From Rutstroemia sp. NJR-2017a BVV2 (taxonomy: Eukaryota; Ascomycota; Leotiomycetes; Helotiales; Rutstroemiaceae): a stretch of DNA of 64,000 nucleotides. Positions 24,587-36,941 of the stretch are shown here, one piece after another; the stretch's first letter is position 1, and every line of letters starts with the position of its first letter. A model generated the notes under the pieces. It worked only from the letters and a program-made list of their open reading frames with translations. It did no database searches and was not told where the DNA came from. The stretch covers positions 806,001 to 870,000 of the forward strand of contig NJPS01000062.1 of NCBI GenBank assembly GCA_002946415.1, written 5' to 3'. Position numbers and translations under genes: made by a program.

Positions 24587-25787
24587 TATGCAAAAGGGAT
24601 ACTGATATCGTAAGACTACGAAACCAATCATGAAAATATTACACAGTACAGTACATGCGGCTTCGCTGACTTGACGACTTCCTATGTCGAGGATTTAGTT
24701 GAATATTCGTATTGCAGAGCACCAGAGAGGTTCCTACAATACAATCCAATCTATATGCCAACCACCCAATTCCTCGAAAGGTATTTGTACTTCACTCGAG
24801 CCGGAGGATGCGACCGTTGGTGGCTGACACCCGATAAAGGCTGAATTCAGCACCTGGTACTTTCTTCGCACTCGACCTGCCTCTCGAAGATGCAAGACGA
24901 TCAGTCTACTCCCCAGCACAGAAAGCCCGCCAGCAATCACTGCACGAACACGCCTGACTCTCGCTTGCACTGTACCATACTGTATACAGCACACCCTCAC
25001 AACTACCACTATCACTATCACGCAAGCTGTTCTTTCCAAAATATGTACTCTATCCCCTAGGAGCTTCGTTCCCCAGCCCTGATCGACCGTCGGTCTTGTC
25101 TGCTTTGTTTTACAGAGATATAGACTTTAGAATGTTAGAATTGTTTGTATTTATATTAATCTGGCATCTCTTCTGTACATTGGTGAGCATCCTGGTGCAG
25201 TAAGAAAAGAACTTTAGGACGAAGTGATCGATTTATTGTAGTATGGTTGTATGGGTACTATGCTCTTAAGAGTTACTTGTGCATCAAACGCCCGTTATTT
25301 CCATAGTCTCGAATTCAAATCAGTGGATGCTAGTCTAGACTATATACTAAATTCTATTAGTCTAGATGTCGAGGAATACTCCTTCCTTCCCATGCACTTA
25401 ATAGATTAGAAACGTATTCCTAGATTGTTAGATGGTTCCCCTCCGCTCACTGAATGGCTCTGATCTCTAGACGGGAAAATCATCCTGTGCTAGGTTCTAG
25501 CGCTCCTTCCCTCTCTCTTGACTCGAGTTTCTCTGTCCGTCATGTATGCTTCATGTGGCTCGATATAAGAGAAGCGTTTTCATCATTCCGACACCACTCC
25601 ATACCCATCCTCACACCTGTCATCTCCTCCTTCACAATTCTCGCACACCGCATCCTCCAGTCTTTCCTCCTACTGGCTCTCATTTCCCCAACCCAGTCTA
25701 TACCTCTCTCTCATCGCCGGCCCCGCACACTTTCCCATCTCCTCCAACCCTCTATTCTATTCCATCCCATTTACCAATCCTCTCCCC
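24587..25787. other. Intergenic, convergent 3' ends
   Basis: It lies between the 3' ends of the membrane-protein gene and HSK3. TAGTCTAGA-type short repeats occur near 25330-25370, and the right part is strongly pyrimidine-rich (25600-25790). No supported gene. Confidence 0.5.
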
Positions 25788-26139
25788 TCACACCCCCTCC
25801 CTCTTCCCCTCTCCTCCCTTCCCCGCCACCGTCTCCTCCCCCAAAACCTTACTAGCAGCCATAAAAAGCCCCCCATGAAACGCGCCCAGCCCCTTGATCG
25901 ACTCCGCCTGCACGCTCGTCATGCGGAGCAAGTTTTCCAGATCCGCTAGATTGGCAGAGAGCTGTGCGAGCTGGGAGTGGAGGTGCGACTGTCGGGGCGG
26001 TGTCAGTTTGTTTTTGAAGGGAGGGAAGTTTTAAGAATGAGGAGGGGAGACATACAAGTTGTCGTGGTTTTATACTGCTAGGCGCGGTGGATAGACGGGG
26101 GGCGCTGTTGCTGGAGGTTCCTGGGAGGCGAGACGACAT
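25788..26139 (-). CDS. HSK3: DASH complex subunit Hsk3
   Basis: A very small two-exon gene: 26139-26056 and 25988-25788, 94 aa, with a phase-0 intron of 67 nt (GTATGT donor, GACAG acceptor). Exon 2 reads QLAQLSANLADLENLLRMTS followed by VQAESIKGLGAFHGGLFMAA, which matches the conserved helical core of the Hsk3 family (heptad QLxxLxANLADLEN, then TxVQAESI...FMAA). Known role: Hsk3 is one of the ten small subunits of the DASH/Dam1 ring that couples kinetochores to spindle microtubules, a fungal-specific complex. The C-terminal tail is Gly/Lys/Glu-rich. The N-terminal 28 residues are Ser/Pro-rich and variable. The assignment is made by eye from the core motif. Confidence 0.85.
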
Positions 26140-27384
26140 GCTGGAATGAGTGGGCTTTGAGTTGGGGTTCTCGAGGAGGAGTTAAGGATTGAGAGGTTCG
26201 CGTGTGGTGGAACTGATGCGGGGTTGCCGACGGAGGGGTTTTGAGATGGGTGTGAATTCGCTTTGGGCACGATTATGAGGTGGAAGGATGAATGAGCTCT
26301 GGAGTAGGCAAGTTCAGAGTTCCTGCTTATAACCTGTCTAATTCGAGGTTTGCTTGTTAAGGGAGCTGGAGGTAGGCACTGGTTCTATGGAGTGTTGTCG
26401 CATCGTGGGAATCGAAGTAAACAAAAGGTTAAGGTCGGATTACGTAAGCGTCGACCAGCTCCAACCACAAGCCTCATAGCTTTGACAACGGAAGAACTTT
26501 CTCTTATTCTCACAAATTTCACTACCAGTCTCTAAGATAAGTTGAATTACTGTTTTCTACACCGATTGCACATGATTAATATACAATATTTATACACCCA
26601 AGATGAATTATGTGAGAGCTTCTCGAAGCGCAATGGATGCAAATTTGGATGAGCGCTCAGCACCTCGATGTCGCGTCTGACATGCCTCGAACGACAGAAT
26701 TGCGGAAGAAAGGTACATTTTCCTGATATGAGGACAGGGAGTTCTCAGAACGGCAGTAGCCCTCAATTGTGAATTCTGCTTGGGTCATCTCACCCTTCCA
26801 TTTCCTCTCAGTAGGAGAAACTTTACTATACTGCTCCTTAGATCAAGGCTTCCCCTTTGTCATATGGGGTGAGTTTTGCTCCCATGGGTGCTCTTCATGG
26901 TAGTATCCCTATAGCGTGTCGTGAACATAGAGATCAGTAAAGCATTGGGTCAAACTGGACATACGGAATCAATGTTCAGAGATTTGCGAAGTATCTCCCA
27001 TAGTGCCAAAGAGCGTCTCGACAAATCTGCAGATCTACTTGTAATACCGCAGCACCAGTCAACTAACCGCTAGATTCCCAACACTGACAATTCTATCCGG
27101 GGTATAAGCATATCTCAGATAATTGCCCGGCTCTCCTTGGAAGAGAAACGCTAGTTCCTGGATCTCGCCAAGACGGGGAGTACAGAGAGCATAGACGACA
27201 TGTAATGAACATTTGAAATAGCTTCGTGTTGGCCGGTTTCGATGGGCGCATATCACTAAAAGTCTGCCCACATAGTAAACTCGTTTCTTTAAATTTTCTG
27301 ATTATTTTTAGTATCCTAACCTATCATATTCGTTTCATATCATAAATGTTACCAACACAGTCCACATCCAAATATTACCGCTAT
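26140..27384. other. Intergenic between HSK3 start and the GAD 3' end
   Basis: It contains the HSK3 promoter and the glutamate decarboxylase 3' flank. Short frames on both strands show no family features. Nothing else recognised. Confidence 0.5.
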
Positions 27385-29167
27385 TTAACAAACACTCCTG
27401 TGGACACCATCAGTCATAGGTCTCTTTCCACCTCTGCCTTGTCCCTCCTTATGTTTCCCACCCGAGCTCGCATGCTGTTTCTCGACGCTGTTATCCTTGG
27501 AATGATTCAGGATGGTCAGATCTTGCGCATCGCTTTCAATGAGTTGTTGCGTCGTTGCACAGATATCAGCAATGAGACGATCTAAGAGATCGAAACTCAT
27601 ACTCTCTCTGACCACCACTCGCAAGATCTCATACTTCTCCTCGTTCGGTGGAAGAGGATAGTTGGGAATGATGTATTGCTTGGCTCGGAGAAGATTCGAG
27701 ATGCTTTCTTGTTTGATGTGCGGGAATTCTTTCTTGAATTCATCACTGAAGCGGAATGCAACGACAGGAAGGCCGGCGTTGTAGTCAGCCGAGGTTTCAT
27801 CTTTAGATCCGAATTCGATCTGATTGGCGCCCTTAAATTCGTGTTCGCCCTTCTTGCGGTGAATATCAGATACACAGATGTACCATCCGGTAGCCTCAAG
27901 AGATTTAGAAAGGAGTCGTGCATTAGCCATGCAGTTTTCCATGATTTGACGATACCCAGTGAAGCCCAGGTGGATAAGGTTGTAGTATTGTGCAATGATT
28001 TGTGCTCCGGGTCGAGAGAAGTTCAGTGTGTAAGATTCTTCTGTGCCTCCCAAGTAGTGAAGTTCGAAAACAAGATGTTTTGGCAAATAGGACTCGTCCC
28101 GCCAGATTATCCATCCTACACCGGCATAAACAAGACCGAACTTGTGACCAGATGTGTTGATTGATTTAACACGTGGAAGTTCAAAGTTCCATTTTGGTCC
28201 TCCAGCTTGGGCGTGAGTGAAGGGTGCAACGAAGCCACCAGATGCGGCATCGACATGGATAGGGATATCGACACCAGTTTTGGCCTCAAAGTCGTCGAGG
28301 ATCTTGGAAATCTCCTCTACCGGCTCATAATGTCCAGTATAAGTGCTGCCAAGAATTACGAAGACACCAATGGTGTTCTCGTCAATATTCTCCTTGACCA
28401 AATCGGGATCAAGTCGGTAGTTGGACTTCTTTGAAACAGGAAGAATTCTAGCTTCAACCTCAAAGTACCTAGCAAACTTCTCCAATGCAACTTGTGCATT
28501 TGATCCCATGATGATATTAGGCTTGGAGGTATCTTTCCCTTCTTTCATGCGCTTTTCTTGCCAACGTCTCTTCATGGCCAATCCACCAAGATGGATGGCT
28601 TCTGAAGAACCGGTGGTGGCAGATCCAATAGCCTTCTCTCCCTTCTGTACTCCCCAAAGGTGTGCGATGATGCTGACACATCTTGCGTGCATCTGCATCA
28701 TTGCCGGGTATTCATCTGCATCAGACATATTTTTCGAGATATTTTCGAACATCAATTGTTCCGCATGAGATTCCATATAGGTTCCGACGAAACTGTTATG
28801 TGTGAGCAGCTGGCTGAGATCAGGGATGGGAAACTGCCTACCTTGCTAAGTTCAAGTTTGGTCTGCCGTCCAAATCCAGTTCATCCTTCAGCATTTGATG
28901 AACAGCATCTGCTGGCGCACCATCATGCGGGATTTTGAATTTCGAGATCTCTTGCTTCGCGGCATATCGAGTAGAGTATGGGGTGATGTGAGATGTTCCT
29001 CCATTACTGTGCACATGCCTACGACCGGCATCTTTCATATGTAAATCATGGAGCTGGTGAACGATATCATCTGGATCGACCTGCGATTGGCTTTGTCAAT
29101 AGGGAAGTTGAATTGACAATGCTAGGCCTGCAAAAGAGGAGGGACTTACATGGCGTGCGAGAGGCAT
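27385..29167 (-). CDS. gad: Glutamate decarboxylase (PLP-dependent)
   Basis: Three exons (29167-29150, 29080-28842, 28792-27385), 554 aa. The first exon encodes only six residues (MPLARH) before a GTAAGT donor; the second intron is 49 nt with acceptor CATAACAG, restoring the family motif [11 protein letters not shown]. Seen: the substrate/cofactor stretch [17 protein letters not shown], the PLP phosphate and ring contacts [13 protein letters not shown], and the Schiff-base lysine in [13 protein letters not shown] (about residue 303). Reaction: L-glutamate to 4-aminobutyrate plus CO2, the entry step of the GABA shunt, in the cytosol; linked in fungi to acid and oxidative stress and to nitrogen use. 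The C-terminal ~40 residues are basic and Gly-rich ([12 protein letters not shown]), where plant enzymes carry a calmodulin-binding segment; calmodulin binding here is only a thought. Length is typical for fungal GAD. Confidence 0.95.
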
Positions 29168-30639
29168 GATGAGCAGGAAAGTGTTGGTGAAGCTGGGTAA
29201 GTAGTTCTACGAAGATTGAAGAGAAATAGTATGAAATCTGAAGCTAGGCAGGAAATCGCAGAAGCTTTATTGACTTCACTCGTAGTGAATCTCCACGGTT
29301 TCTTACCTTCAATGACGACAAGGTGGATTCACTTACTTACCCGGTTCCCAGGTAGGTGAGTTTCAGAGCTTTTCAATGCAAGCTCCAGGCCAAAACAGCC
29401 ATAACAGCCATATAACCATCTCGATTGGCATTTCACTTACATGATGGAATTCACCTAACCCAATGGATTGTTCGCAGAGAACGGTTCGTCCAGCAGAGGG
29501 TGGTGAAAGGTTTGGCCAAGCGTCATAGTGCCATTCCAGACGGGTTCGCTAGGGAACAAAAGCTTGTTTTACAACCCTGCAACGTACGCGTGTCGAACTT
29601 GGTGAAGAGCTCGAGTGAGGACTCCACATAATCTGGGGAAAAGAAGCTCAGATTTGAGCTTGGCTTGCTTGAAATGTGAGTCCTCGAAGAAGAGAAAGAG
29701 AAGTCAAGTCAGGAACGAGATCGAATGGGTTGAGATGGAACTTGGAATATTCCGTAGGAGATTCGTGCTTGGAAACCCAAACATGAGGCCGCTATAAGGT
29801 GCGGTGACTGCTGACTAATGGACCATGCCTCATCCGGTTGTGTAGCAGTTCCGCAGTAAAACGAACGGAGCATCCTAAGCAATACAACTTGAATTGTGCT
29901 AAGATGAGAAATATGATTCGATCTGAAATGCCTTTTCCGTATCGCATGTGGTTGGCTACGTTCTATCCTCCTTGCTCTCACATCTCCTTCTCAAAGACGC
30001 TCATCCAGAAATCCCGAATCCGTCTTGGCCATGTCGGTGCTAACAACGCCGATCGAGGGGTAAAATGCAGCCGACTCGTTCATGATTGGCCAATGCTATG
30101 CCAACCTGCATAAAGCACTAGCACAATCCATTCCCATCGTTTCCGTTTCAATGATGATGTGATGCCATGACATGATGACTTTATGGTTCTTCTCCACATA
30201 AAGGAATCCACGCAAGCTTACTCCTACGTATACGCGTATTCCTCCTGGGTTCGGGACGGGAAGTCAAGAGGTAGCATACTCAAAGTACTTGTTGAAAGGG
30301 ATATTTGAAATATTTGGCTTATTTGCGAAGGGAAATTCGCTGTTCTTATACTGTTTTTGCCTTCCGAGCTTCTGCAATTGTTCAATGGTAATGAGCTTTT
30401 CCTCCGCAGAGAATCATACCAATAATTACACTTGTTATCACCCACCTGAGCCACAGTCCCGTTTCAGAAGACTCCCGGATCTCGGATCTCGCTCGTATCA
30501 GATCTGTGTTTACGCGGCGAGCGTTGGCCTAGAAGGCGTCATATTTCTTGGGTAGCACTAGTCTTTGTTAATCCTTTATATTTTATACTTGACTTCCCTC
30601 ACTCCTCTTCATCGTTCTGTTCAAACATCATCCATCAAG
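29168..30639. other. Divergent intergenic region between GAD and the fasciclin gene
   Basis: A shared upstream region for two divergent genes. It contains a perfect ATTGGCCAAT palindrome at 30085-30094 (CCAAT on both strands), about 545 bp before the fasciclin start. Short open frames lack motifs. No supported gene. Confidence 0.5.
30085..30094. promoter_or_regulatory. Palindromic CCAAT box (ATTGGCCAAT)
   Basis: A perfect 10-bp palindrome reading CCAAT on both strands, the core recognised by the HAP/CBC complex. It lies in the divergent promoter of GAD and the fasciclin gene. An identical copy is at 57597-57606. Function is inferred. Confidence 0.35.
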
Positions 30640-32158
30640 ATGAAGTTCTCAACAACCCTTCTACCGCTTGCGGCCATTTCTACGGCCTTCGTCATCCCAG
30701 ACGAACGACTAACCACTCAGATCGTCGCCGAATCCAACGAGGCTTCAAAGACATGGCTCGACAGACTCTCCGAAACCAAAGACGATGTTTTCTCTCAGGT
30801 CGAGGAGAAGTTCGAATCTGCCAAACACTTCAGCGAAAATGCGCTCGATAATGCCATCCAAGCTGTTTCGGAAGCTGGCGAGAAGGCTTATAATATGATT
30901 GAATGCCATCACTCGATGACCAAGTTCGATACACAGGGCTGGTTGGATTCTGCTCTCGCCACTGTTGAAGACGTCGATATCTTCGACCACGGCCATCATG
31001 ACAAGCCTCCTCACCATGGTCCTCCACATCATGGTCCTCCTCATCATGGCCCACCCCACCACGGTCATGGCAAGCCTAACTTGACTGTCTACCAATTAAT
31101 CAGCAGCAGCAAGTACACAACTAAGTTCACAAAACTCATCGATCACTTCCCCGAGATTGTCGACCTCCTCAACAGCACCAAGGCCAACTACACCGTTTTT
31201 GCGCCCACCGACAAAGCTTTCGAGAAGTTCCCAGATCACCCAAAACACAAGCCATCGGAAGAGATCCTTAGAGCTGTCCTAGGATATCATATTTCTGATG
31301 ACTTCTACCCTGCTGGTCGTGTCCTCGCCTCGCACACTATTCCAACTGTCTTCTTAGAGAAAAGTCTTGGTGATAAACCTCAACGTCTTCGTGTTGGTTT
31401 GGGTTTGAAGGGATTGGCTGTCAACTTCTACAGCCGAATTGTTGCTATCAATATCGTATGTCTCCACACTCTTCTCCTCCCATTCCCGTACTAACGTCTC
31501 CTAGTTCGGCACAAACGGTGTAATCCACGGCGTTGACTCCCTTCTCCTCCCACCACCTCCAGCTCTAAAGATCGTCGAACTCCTCCCAGGCGAGTTCTCC
31601 ACCCTCCAACTCGGTCTTGAGAAAACCGGGCTCTTCGACGCAATCGCCGCATCCAACAACACCGGCGGAACGCTCTTCGCACCCAGCAACTGGGCATTCC
31701 AAAAACTCGGCCCCAAAATCAACGCTTTCCTCTTCAGCAAATACGGCCAAAAATATCTCAAAGCCCTCCTTAAATACCACGTCGTCGCCAACCAGACCCT
31801 CTACTCCGACGCCTTCTACAAAGCCAAGACATCAGAAGACCTCGAAGTCGTTGATGAGATTAGTATCGAAGGAATTCCTAAGGGATATTTCCACGTCGAT
31901 CTACCAACTCTGCTTGAAGAGAAGAGCCTAAGTATCGATGTTGCGCGCTATGGTGGTTTGATCAGCATCAAGATTAACGGATTTGTTACCGTGAGTGTAC
32001 AAGATGGCATTGCGAAGGATGGCGTGATTCATGTTTTGAGCTCAGTTTTGATTCCACCCAAGACACCTGGTGGTGAGATGTGGGCTGGAGAAGAGTTGGA
32101 GGTGGATGATTTGAAGGAGAGGTTGAGTTCTTTTGTTGATGAAAATGAAGAATTGTAG
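30640..32158 (+). CDS. Secreted protein with two fasciclin (FAS1) domains
   Basis: Two exons, 30640-31455 and 31505-32158, 489 aa; the 49-nt intron has a GTATGT donor and a CTAAC branch. The start MKFSTTLLPLAAISTAFVIP is a clear signal peptide. A pro-region follows, then a His/Gly/Pro repeat (four HHGPP-like units, about residues 125-144). FAS1 domain 1 covers about 148-272 (NYTVFAPTDKAFEKF is the H1 box) and domain 2 about 273-460 (TGGTLFAPSNWAFQKLG, then VIHVLSSVLIPP). FAS1 proteins act in adhesion at the cell surface; in fungi some sit at the wall or vacuole, and NLT and NYT sites suggest N-glycosylation. No transmembrane helix or GPI signal is seen at the C-terminus, so it is probably secreted or wall-bound. 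The upstream part of the frame before 30640 is the 5' leader. Confidence 0.9.
31010..31071 (+). repeat. 15-bp tandem repeat encoding HHGPP units
   Basis: Four imperfect in-frame copies encode His-His-Gly-Pro-Pro with mostly synonymous changes between copies. The His clusters could bind metal; that is inference. Confidence 0.85.
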
Positions 32159-32738
32159 AGGGAAATTTAAGAGATCTCTGAAATGAGATTGTAGGATATT
32201 TTGAAAGGGTGTATGGACGGATAGGTTAGGTTAGGATAGGATATGGATAATGCAAATTGATTAGTACTTTCGTTCACCACACTCCTCGTCGTCCTCGTTG
32301 ATGCTTATCGCCCCGCACTAGCACCGATAACCTCCCACCCCTTTACGCCCGGTTACCCCGCTGTGCTTGCTGCATTTGGCATACATCACGAACCACATCT
32401 CCTGCTAAGGAGATATTACTCATACGGCGAACACTTCTCTTTACAGACAGTTCTTCCGCACGACGGTAGGGTTTCCACTTTTAGAAAAATCAATGGCCTA
32501 GTAATGTTAAATGTGCATATTCATAATGAGTCAGAATCACTCGTTCTCATTCATTCATGGAGATATATAATCTAAATAATCCCACCCAAGTGTATGTTGT
32601 ATAACTTGTATCTTCCCAGCGCCTGCTCATCCCGCATCATTATCCTGAGAAATAAATCCCTTCTACAACCGAAGCGAAGAACATCGAGCGAAGAAGAAGA
32701 ATCACCGAAATTGAGGGAAACAATACGAATCCCCCAAA
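32159..32738. other. Intergenic between the fasciclin gene and a GNAT gene
   Basis: It holds the 3' flank of the fasciclin gene, with a GGTTAGGTTAGGATAGG run just after the stop, and the GNAT promoter. No gene seen. Confidence 0.5.
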
Positions 32739-34185
32739 ATGTCCACCCCCAGAATCTACCTCGCACGTCTAACCGTAGAAGAACATTTCGATGATTTCTG
32801 GGAAATCTGGAGGGATGAGAGAGCGTTGCTTTGGTCGTATGTTTTGATTTTTTCTTCTTTTCTTCTATTTTTCCTTGTTCCCCACCTCCTCCTCTTTTTC
32901 TTATCCTGCACGGAGTGGTTGTTCTTGTTTGTTTACTTGCGGTGTTAGGGGGCAGGGAGAGGAGGGGGTGTTTGGAATTTTGAGCTGATGAGGAAATAAA
33001 TAGTACGCAAGCACCGAAATTAACGAGAGAAGATGCGCTGGAGTTGATGATGTATGTTTTGCCTGCGGGACAGGGGGGCAAGGAGGAGGGGATCGATAAG
33101 TTTGGGGTTTTGTTGAGGGGGGTGGAGGGAGAGGGGGATGCAGGTTTGTGTGTTTTCTGTGTTGTGTATTGTGTACTGGGGACTGTCTGTTTATGGGTAA
33201 GGAAGGGGGAGGAGAGGTGCGAGATTTGAGGGAAGTTTGGGTGAGGTTGAATGGGTTGAAGAGGAAATATGGATTTTGTGTGGGATTTGGGAGGCGGAAG
33301 TTCGCAACAAGGTGTTGAAAGGTTCTCAGAGTTCAAGAGGGCGGAGTCATGAGAGAGATGTCCTTTTTCCTTCTCATCGAGGAGAGCTCTGCTCTTCCAT
33401 CTTCCTTCCGTCTTTACCTTTTCCCACTATTTAAGATCAGAAGACGTTTGGATTAGGAGTACTAACTCGAACAGAATCCACAGCCACCGAGACCGCTTCA
33501 AAACCAAGACCAAGACCGAAAATGATCGGATTCATAGGGACTAATCGGCCCTCCCCCCAGGGACTGGAGTTTGGTTATTGCTTCAATTATGAGTATTGGG
33601 GTAAGGGGTATGCGACGGAGGCTACGAGGATGTTTTTAGATGTTTATTGGGGGTTGGAGGGTGGGTTATTTTTCTTTACTTTTTTTCGATGGGAGATTGG
33701 GGGAGGGGAGGGCGGGGAGAGAAGGGTGGTTGGATGGGATTTGAGGATGCATGATGGTTTGAGGAGGGGGGAGAGTGAGGTTGGAGTAGAAAGGAAGGAA
33801 AAGAAAGAAAGAGACAACACTGACAGGAGCGCAAACACAGACAGAAAAAACATACCCAGCCTAGTAGCAAAAGTAGATCCGGACAATATAGCGAGTTTGA
33901 AGATTGTTGAACGGATCGGCGGGAGAAAGGGGGAGGTTTTAAAGGAGGTGAGTTGAGTTCCTTTATATTGGTTTTGCGGATGATTTTTGTCTTTGCATTT
34001 TATAGAATGCAGAAAAGGGTAGAGGTAGATGGAAAAGAAAGGATACTAACTTTTACACGATATAGGAGTATAAACGAAAGGTGGATGAGAAGAAGAGAGA
34101 TTTAGTGTGCTGGCATTTCGATCGGCCGGGATCTGGCTCCAAGGATGGAGAGACAGAGGTGGATGTGAGGGAAGGGTCTGGGTGA
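32739..34185 (+). CDS. GNAT acetyltransferase, RimJ/RimL-like
   Basis: My model has five exons: 32739-32836, 33004-33143, 33475-33660, 33841-33947 and 34066-34185, giving 216 aa with consistent phases (2, 1, 1, 0). Exon 1 is the family start (RIYLARLTVEEHFDDFWEIW). Exon 3 has MIGFIGTNR, the strand LEFGYCFNYEYW and the acetyl-CoA loop WGKGYATEA (residues 121-129). Exon 4 has VDPDNIASLKIVERIGGRK, the usual 'N-x-AS-x-K/R-x-xEK-xG' helix. Substrate unknown; relatives acetylate protein N-termini, ribosomal proteins or small molecules. The introns are unusually long and G-rich for this window (intron 2 about 331 nt), and the intron 3 donor (GTGGGT) and acceptor are the least certain joins. Codon and base use is G-rich compared with the neighbours. 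Confidence 0.7.
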
Positions 34186-36112
34186 GGAAGTAGAGAACGG
34201 GTGGGAAAGGGAGGAGATTTGCGGCTAGAGACATGGTTTTAATGTGGCGGGTAGAAGTTATGGTGTTGCGGAACGCGAAGTTGAGAGTCCCCAAGAGACA
34301 TCTGGAGTGAAGAGGAGCGGATCTGCAGATGGGTAATTCCAAGCCGATGGAAGGAGTTTACTGTATTGTCCCTGAAGCAATGCGTGCAGTAGAAATGCTG
34401 TCCGAAGAGGTGATACAGTAGAGAGTGCAAGTGCAAGCGCGAAAGTAGCGGCATAGACGCCAAACTGATAGAGCGAGCTTGCTCGGTTCCGTTTACCATA
34501 TATAAATTCCCAGGGGGGCATCCCGCTAAATATAGGGCTTCTTTATGTTCCATCAAGGGAAGCTTGGCAAACCCAAGCTCAGCTGTGCAAGGTACAACAG
34601 AGCAGTTGTTCTGTCCCTACGAACTGACCTATCAGATTATTCCACTTGGAAATGAAAATGAGAATGTCCCGATCCATGTCAACGTCGACGTCCTAGATAG
34701 ACATGGCTGGACTGTCCTTCTTCTGCGCGCACGAACAGAGTTGTGCGAGCAGAAATGTAAGATTATAATCTCTTGCTAAGCAATGGCCTTCTTATTAAGC
34801 CTGGGTTTAATAAGCTTGGCAGCTGGGGGAGCACCCATTTGAGCTGCCCGGGGAACGTGGGATAAGATTACGACATATATCCTCGATTCCTGGTCCTTGG
34901 AGGGAATATTCCTTGAAATAGTTGAGTCAGCGTGTAGCCTGATGGAGGCGTGAGACTTATTCTGTCTGGCGAAAGACGAACTGGTACGGAAGTACTGGCA
35001 TCGATGATCCATCAGATGTGGGAGGAGAATGTCGTTGCAAAACTCAGACGTAGTATTTTGAACTCCATTTCTGCTTGCCAACACGGATATTCTAACTCGA
35101 AATTGATACTCGGTATTTTGCGTCATTGTGAAAAGAGAATCACCGATTTGGAATTGATTAACCCAGATATTGAGTTTTGAAATCCAATCCGCGACTTTCA
35201 GTTATCTCTGTACGTACAGAGTGGACTCTGGACCGTCTATGATTCATTCACCGTATTATACCGGCAGCCAGGTTAATCCGACGTCAGGACTTCTCGTCGA
35301 ACCGCTTAATCATATCTCCCACCAAGCTCCATTCGACATCCCACGGTCTATTTGTATATCCCGTCCAAAGATTGCAAGTTACTCATCGCAACTCTATCCC
35401 GTAGGAATATGCTACGCCGCACACAGACCCGCTTCGAGACCTCCATCTTTGCTTGGCAAGCGAGATCATCACAAATACTTGAGCGGCAAGATGATCCTTT
35501 ACAGCGTTACGCACTTACGAGTAAGACGGCGCAATGGAAATTTGAAACAGATCACATTCAGTAAGGAGTCTGCTCGTCTAGTTGTCAACGGCTACACACC
35601 GTGGTTCTCCGCCCACGTTCCATCGACCCTTCGAACTACACAAAGAAAACGGCCCCATCACTTCCGGCCCCTGCCCCATGCTTCTCAACTGACATAAAAC
35701 CGCAATTTAAAAGAAGTCCCCTGTCATCTCACCTGGTAACTGAAAGTTTAAAATCATGCATATTCATATCGAGCCAATGAAGCGTCTCTGTTATACCGCT
35801 GTGCCGCAAGCATCCAAGGAAGAAAATCTCAAGATCATTATGGTTACAATGGAAGTATCCATTATTAGGCCAAGAGTTTCGGCCGCATACTGTAGTAAAT
35901 GGGGTAGTCGATCTGAACCGCGATTAAGGAAAAGAAGAAGATGACTAGAGAGTTCTCCTCCGTCGATCGTTCATCCGTCAGTCATTCTTTATTTCGACGC
36001 ATCTTCGAGGATCTTTCCTCCTTTCCTTCCTTTTCCCACTGCTCGTTGTGCATCTTTGTATATATCACTTTAAGGCCCCGAGATTTGTCGTACAGCGTCT
36101 ATCTAGGCAAAC
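34186..36112. other. 1.9-kb intergenic region
   Basis: Open frames such as 35170-35697 lack an early ATG and any family motif, so I do not call a gene. It probably contains the promoter of the gene at 36113. Confidence 0.5.
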
Positions 36113-36941
36113 ATGTCGCACGCACAGCCGTATTCGGACTTGGAACATGTATCTCGTCCTGGAGATGGCATGCACAAGGAGGCTGTAGTAGGGGGATACT
36201 ATGCGCCTTCTCCATACACGCCCGAAGATCCCCACAAAGTGCAATCTATACCATCGACATCAGAACCACCGAAACGTAAGTGTGGAGTACCGCTACTCTG
36301 GCTTGCTGTCGCGATACTGGCGTTCTTGATTGGGGGTGGAATGGGAGGTGGGATCGCAGCGGGTGTTATGTCCGGGAAAAAAGATGTTGCGAAGGGGTAC
36401 GTCCTTTCGAAATTATGAACAAGATCATGACATTAATGTATACCCGTCTAGCTGCTCGGCACTCGAGTCTTCAGCCCCAGCCGCAGCATCAAATGGAGTT
36501 CAGACCGCCGGCGCAACAGCTACAGTAACGACCACGACCACGACCACGACTACTGCGACAGCCGCCATGGCTACAGCTACCAAAACCGTAGCAGTCGATG
36601 CAGGCGGCTGTCCTCTGAATAACGGAACCACCTACACATCGTCCGTGTCCACATCATACAACAAATTCACCATTCTATGCGGCATAGATGTGACGTCCGG
36701 AAGGCAGATTAACGGGGACGGTATCTATGCGAGCTCATTGAATGATTGTCTGGATGCGTGTGCGGCATATAGTAAGAACACTACCGCGACGGCGGAGACG
36801 GGAATGTGTTTGGGCATCGCGTGGCTCATCCAGTTTCCGGCGAATATGGAAATGAATGGTAAGTGTTACTTCAAGGGCGGGCGGACGACTTCGCTTATAA
36901 CGGATGGTCACGATGGTATTGGGGCTATTTTGCAATCGTGA
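36113..36941 (+). CDS. Type II membrane protein with Cys-containing ectodomain
   Basis: Two exons (36113-36396, 36452-36941) encode 257 aa; the 55-nt intron has a GTACGT donor. The N-terminal ~60 residues are hydrophilic and Tyr/Pro-rich, ending in PKRKC. One hydrophobic Gly-rich helix follows (VPLLWLAVAILAFLIGGGMG, about 60-90), then a Thr-rich linker (a run of nine Thr after TATV) and a C-terminal domain with six Cys that resembles the PAN/apple-like ectodomains common in fungal surface proteins (CPLNNGT...ILCGIDV...SLNDCLDACAAY...MCLGIAW...KCYFKGG). With no signal peptide and positive residues before the helix, a type II orientation with the Cys domain outside is likely. Ligand unknown. 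It is the first of three membrane-protein genes in 36-41 kb. Confidence 0.8.

Noticed and set aside
35170..35697. 175-codon plus-strand frame
   Set aside because: Begins at a TTG rather than ATG, lacks motifs and has frames overlapping in other registers.
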